From a virus: 64,000 nucleotides of DNA. A program made the position numbers and the translations under genes. Under the pieces are notes generated by a model. The model searched no databases, had not been told where the DNA came from, and worked only from the letters and a program-made list of their open reading frames with translations. Positions 61,454-64,000 of the stretch are shown here, piece by piece. Position 1 is the first letter of the stretch. Every line of letters starts with the position of its first letter. The DNA is taken from positions 1-64,000 of the IMG/VR virus record IMGVR_UViG_3300043410_001917; one strand, given 5' to 3'.

Positions 61454-61495
61454 TGGAATTAAAACAAAATGGATCATATTGGGTAACTCAATAAA

Positions 61496-62773
61496 ATGTC
61501 TCTATTAAAAGTAAAACCATTCATCATAGATGATGACACAGCAAGTTCTGCATATGCAGCGCAGAACACTACAGCTGTGTTTGCCAATTCTGCTTTCGAT
61601 AGAGCTAATGCAGCATACTCACAAGCAAATACTGGTGCACCGGATGGTTGGGCAAGAACACAAGCCAACAATGCATATAATACAGCCAATTCTGCTGGTT
61701 CATTTGCTAATGGTGCCTTTGACCGTGCAAATGCTGCATATGCAGCTGCAAACAATGCGACAGATACATGGGTAAGAAACCAAGCCAATACGGCTTATGA
61801 TACAGCAAATTCATCTGGTGTATTTGCTAACGGTGCTTTTGTAACAGCCAATTCAGCAGCATCATTTGCTAATGGTGCTTTTGTAACAGCCAACTCAGCT
61901 GGTTCATTTGCTAATGGTGCCTTTATTACCGCAAACACAGCATATGGGTGGGGTAACCATGCATCAGTTGGTTATGCAACGACAACTTATGTTGGAACAG
62001 AAATTGCCAATCTTGTTAATTCTGCACCATCAACATTAGACACATTAAATGAATTAGCAGCTGCATTAGGTAACGATGCTAATTTCAGCACAACAATTAC
62101 CACAACTCTTGGCATCACAAATTCATTTGCTAATGGTGCTTTCTTAAGAGCTAATGCATCTTATATTGCTCAAAATACCACAGCATCTTTTGCAAATGGT
62201 TCATTTGATAAAGCCAATTCTGCTGGTTCATTTGCCAATGGTGCATTTTTAGTTGCAAATTCTTCCGCATCATTTGCTAACGGTGCATTTATAACGTCCA
62301 ATTCAGCAGCATCATTCGCTAATGGTGCGTTTGTTACAGCAAATTCATCATCAGATTTTGCCAATGGTGCTTTTGCTCGAGCAAACGCAGCTTATGCACA
62401 AGCAAATACTGGAGGTGGTGGTAGTGGTATAACGTATACTGCATCTAATACAGCACCATCGACACCGCATGTTGGTGACCAATGGTATTTGATTGCAACA
62501 GATATTCTTTATGAATATATAAATGATGGAACAAGTAATGTTTGGGTTGATACAACTTCACCAACATTAACAAATAACAGCACACTTAGTATTACAGATG
62601 ATTGGGTAAGAATTAAAGCCAATTCATCATATGACGCAGCTAATAGTGGTGCATCTTTTGCAAATGCGGCTTTCACACGAGCCAACTCAGCATATGCTGC
62701 GGCAAATTCAGCAGCATCTTCTGGATTAACTACAGGAAAAGCTATTGCAATGGCAATAGTATTTGGAGGATAA
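61496..62773 (+). CDS. fibre with FANGAF heptads and a conserved fibre module
   Basis: A 425-residue fibre. After MSLLKVKPFIIDDDTASSAY it consists of Ala-rich heptads with about ten FANGAF or FANSAF units, broken by YGWGNHASVGYATTTYVGTE and LDTLNELAAALGNDANFST, a module common in phage fibres. Then comes ITYTASNTAPSTPHVGDQWY, a small beta domain, and a final helix AIAMAIVFGG. It overlaps the next gene by 11 bases. Confidence 0.8.
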   Translation: MSLLKVKPFIIDDDTASSAYAAQNTTAVFANSAFDRANAAYSQANTGAPDGWARTQANNAYNTANSAGSFANGAFDRANAAYAAANNATDTWVRNQANTAYDTANSSGVFANGAFVTANSAASFANGAFVTANSAGSFANGAFITANTAYGWGNHASVGYATTTYVGTEIANLVNSAPSTLDTLNELAAALGNDANFSTTITTTLGITNSFANGAFLRANASYIAQNTTASFANGSFDKANSAGSFANGAFLVANSSASFANGAFITSNSAASFANGAFVTANSSSDFANGAFARANAAYAQANTGGGGSGITYTASNTAPSTPHVGDQWYLIATDILYEYINDGTSNVWVDTTSPTLTNNSTLSITDDWVRIKANSSYDAANSGASFANAAFTRANSAYAAANSAASSGLTTGKAIAMAIVFGG

Positions 62774-63143
62774 AATGGCAGCAGTAAACGTAGTCAATGT
62801 AACAACAATTTATGGTAAAACGGTAGCAGCAAATTTAACCTCTACCTCGGCCACAAGCATTGTAAGTAATGCTGCAAGTTCATCGACACTAATTAAAATT
62901 AATACTTTGAATATTACTAACACAACAGGAACAGCAGTTACAGCAACCATTTATTGGAATAATGGTGCCAATCTTACTGGAACTTCATTTAATATTCTCA
63001 ACACCAGTGTTCCTCCAAACAGTGCATTGACAGCTATAGACAAAAACGCTCCTTACTATTTGGAAGAAGGCCAAAGTATAGGTGTAACAGCTGCTACAGC
63101 TAATACATTTATTGTTACTTGCAGTTATGAGGTAATCAGCTAA
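62763..63143 (+). CDS. small beta-sandwich fibre accessory, paralogue of 52388
   Basis: A 126-residue protein. LIKINTLNITNTTGTAVTAT, IYWNNGANLTGTSFNIL, VPPNSALTAIDKNAPYYLEE and QSIGVTAATANTFIVTCSYE show the alternation of a beta-sandwich, and its order matches the protein at 52388. It follows a FANGAF fibre in the same way, suggesting the same role in fibre structure. TAATG links it to the next gene. Confidence 0.7.
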   Translation: MEDKMAAVNVVNVTTIYGKTVAANLTSTSATSIVSNAASSSTLIKINTLNITNTTGTAVTATIYWNNGANLTGTSFNILNTSVPPNSALTAIDKNAPYYLEEGQSIGVTAATANTFIVTCSYEVIS

Positions 63144-64000
63144 TGTCCCAAAACGGTGGTATTAGAGGTCCTGGTCAAATAGTTACGTCAACCGCACCAG
63201 CAAAAAAAGCCAATCTTAGTGAAGCACAACAATATTCTTCTCTAGGAAATTGGCCAGGTTTGATATTTTATCAAAATTATTCCACACCTGGAACCTATTC
63301 ATTCACTTCACCAATCGATGGCAATATTTCTTATATGGCTATCGGCGGTGGCGGTGGCGGTGATAATGGAAATGTTGGTGATGGTGGCGGAGGCGGTGGC
63401 GGTGGCGGCGGTTGCATATATGCTTCTAATGTTGCTGTGAGTGTTGGTGATATATTAACTATTGTTGTTGGTGCTGGTGGATCTGGACCAGCAACATACA
63501 ATTCAGATTCTAATCCTGGTGGAAATAGTTCAGTCACTTTAACTCAAACCGGAAAAACAAATTTTGTCATAACAGCTCAAGGTGGTTATGGTGGCAAAAC
63601 TTATCCAGCTGGAGTGAGTTTAGGTGGAATGTATGATTATACAGCATCATACAACAACGGAACTGTAGCGGGCGGAAGCAATAAAGTTCTAGGAACATAT
63701 GCCGGCGGTGGCGGCGGCGCTGGATACAATGGCGGTGGAGGTGGCGGCGGTGCTGCAAGTGCAGGTGGTAACGGTGGTGGCGGCATAGGTTCAATTGGCA
63801 CAAATGGTGCTGGAACAATTGGTCCTACCGGTGGCCAAGGTGGTGCTGCAAGTACAACTGCAAGCGCACCAAGTAGTGGCGGCGGCGCAGGAGGTTCAGG
63901 TCAACATGATATAACAGGCGGCGGTGGCGGAGGAGGATATACGTATAGTTCCTCAGTACCAACAACAGCCGGCGGCAATGGAAATGGACTTACAACCAGC
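63143..64000 (+). CDS. glycine-rich fibre tip or adhesin (runs off the window)
   Basis: The frame starting at ATG 63143 (TAATG with the previous stop) is open to the window end, 286 codons. The N-terminus MSQNGGIRGPGQIVTSTAPA precedes a domain with WPGLIFYQNYSTPGTYSFTS and DGNISYMAIGGGGGGDNGN. It continues with runs such as GDGGGGGGGGGGC and later GGGGGAGYNGGGGGGGAASA, typical of Gly-rich tail-tip proteins and of the polyglycine sandwich of T4-type gp38 adhesins. It probably determines host range. The long GGC/GGT tracts also raise copy-number instability. The 3' end is not in the window. Confidence 0.8.
   Translation, partial: MSQNGGIRGPGQIVTSTAPAKKANLSEAQQYSSLGNWPGLIFYQNYSTPGTYSFTSPIDGNISYMAIGGGGGGDNGNVGDGGGGGGGGGGCIYASNVAVSVGDILTIVVGAGGSGPATYNSDSNPGGNSSVTLTQTGKTNFVITAQGGYGGKTYPAGVSLGGMYDYTASYNNGTVAGGSNKVLGTYAGGGGGAGYNGGGGGGGAASAGGNGGGGIGSIGTNGAGTIGPTGGQGGAASTTASAPSSGGGAGGSGQHDITGGGGGGGYTYSSSVPTTAGGNGNGLTTS

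Noticed and set aside
63397-63415. Gly-coding G-rich stretch as an assembly artefact
   Set aside because: The frame stays open across it and other Gly-rich tracts follow in phase, as expected of tail-tip proteins.

Overview
This window is part of the genome of a large, AT-rich, contractile-tailed phage of the T4 superfamily, most like the marine T4-like phages. T4-type proteins are recognisable by sequence: gp33, gp59, gp32, gp26/gp51, gp54, gp4, gp48, gp53, a gp27-like hub, a split gp5, gp25, gp6, a gp7-like wedge and gp8, followed by about 28 kb of very large tail-fibre genes. The host is not directly visible. The window carries a circularly permuted (two-piece) tmRNA gene, an arrangement best known from Alphaproteobacteria and also seen in some cyanobacteria and betaproteobacteria. 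With the low G+C this suggests a marine alphaproteobacterium, but that is inference.

Layout. (1) 1-3276: tightly packed small genes, several with ATGA or TAATG overlaps, ending in phoH. (2) 3277-10777: an accessory cassette of a 2OG-Fe(II) oxygenase, an Asn/Cys-rich small protein, a radical SAM/SPASM maturase, an unknown protein, two more 2OG-Fe(II) oxygenases, a tryptophan-halogenase-like flavoprotein and a B12-binding-type radical SAM enzyme. It looks like a phage-borne peptide or protein modification pathway and is the most novel content here. (3) 10770-13500: a PD-(D/E)XK nuclease, a small membrane protein behind a consensus sigma70 promoter, an HNH endonuclease whose ribosome-binding site sits in a hairpin with a late-promoter-like loop, the permuted tmRNA (tag ANDEKFALAA), and a signal-peptide-bearing outer-membrane-like protein. 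(4) 13474-16308: SleB-like endolysin, gp33, gp59, a HAD nucleotidase and gp32, closed by a strong terminator. (5) 16308-22256, minus strand: gp4, a gp2-like candidate, gp54, gp26 with a gp51 extension that appears to be reached by -1 frameshifting, a repeat-rich GH19-like lysozyme protein and a tape-measure/hub candidate. (6) 22290-36284, plus strand: baseplate genes. (7) 36294-64000: giant DUF4815-type protein, S74-type fibre, collar-type fibre, adaptors, and fibres with Ala-rich heptads, seven LamG-like modules and a Gly-rich tip protein that runs off the window.

Regulation. A TAAATA-type box (NATAAATA or NCTAAATA) lies in nearly every real intergenic gap, which fits T4-type late promoters served by the gp33 encoded here. 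Most genes abut or overlap, so expression is probably by long polycistronic late transcripts.
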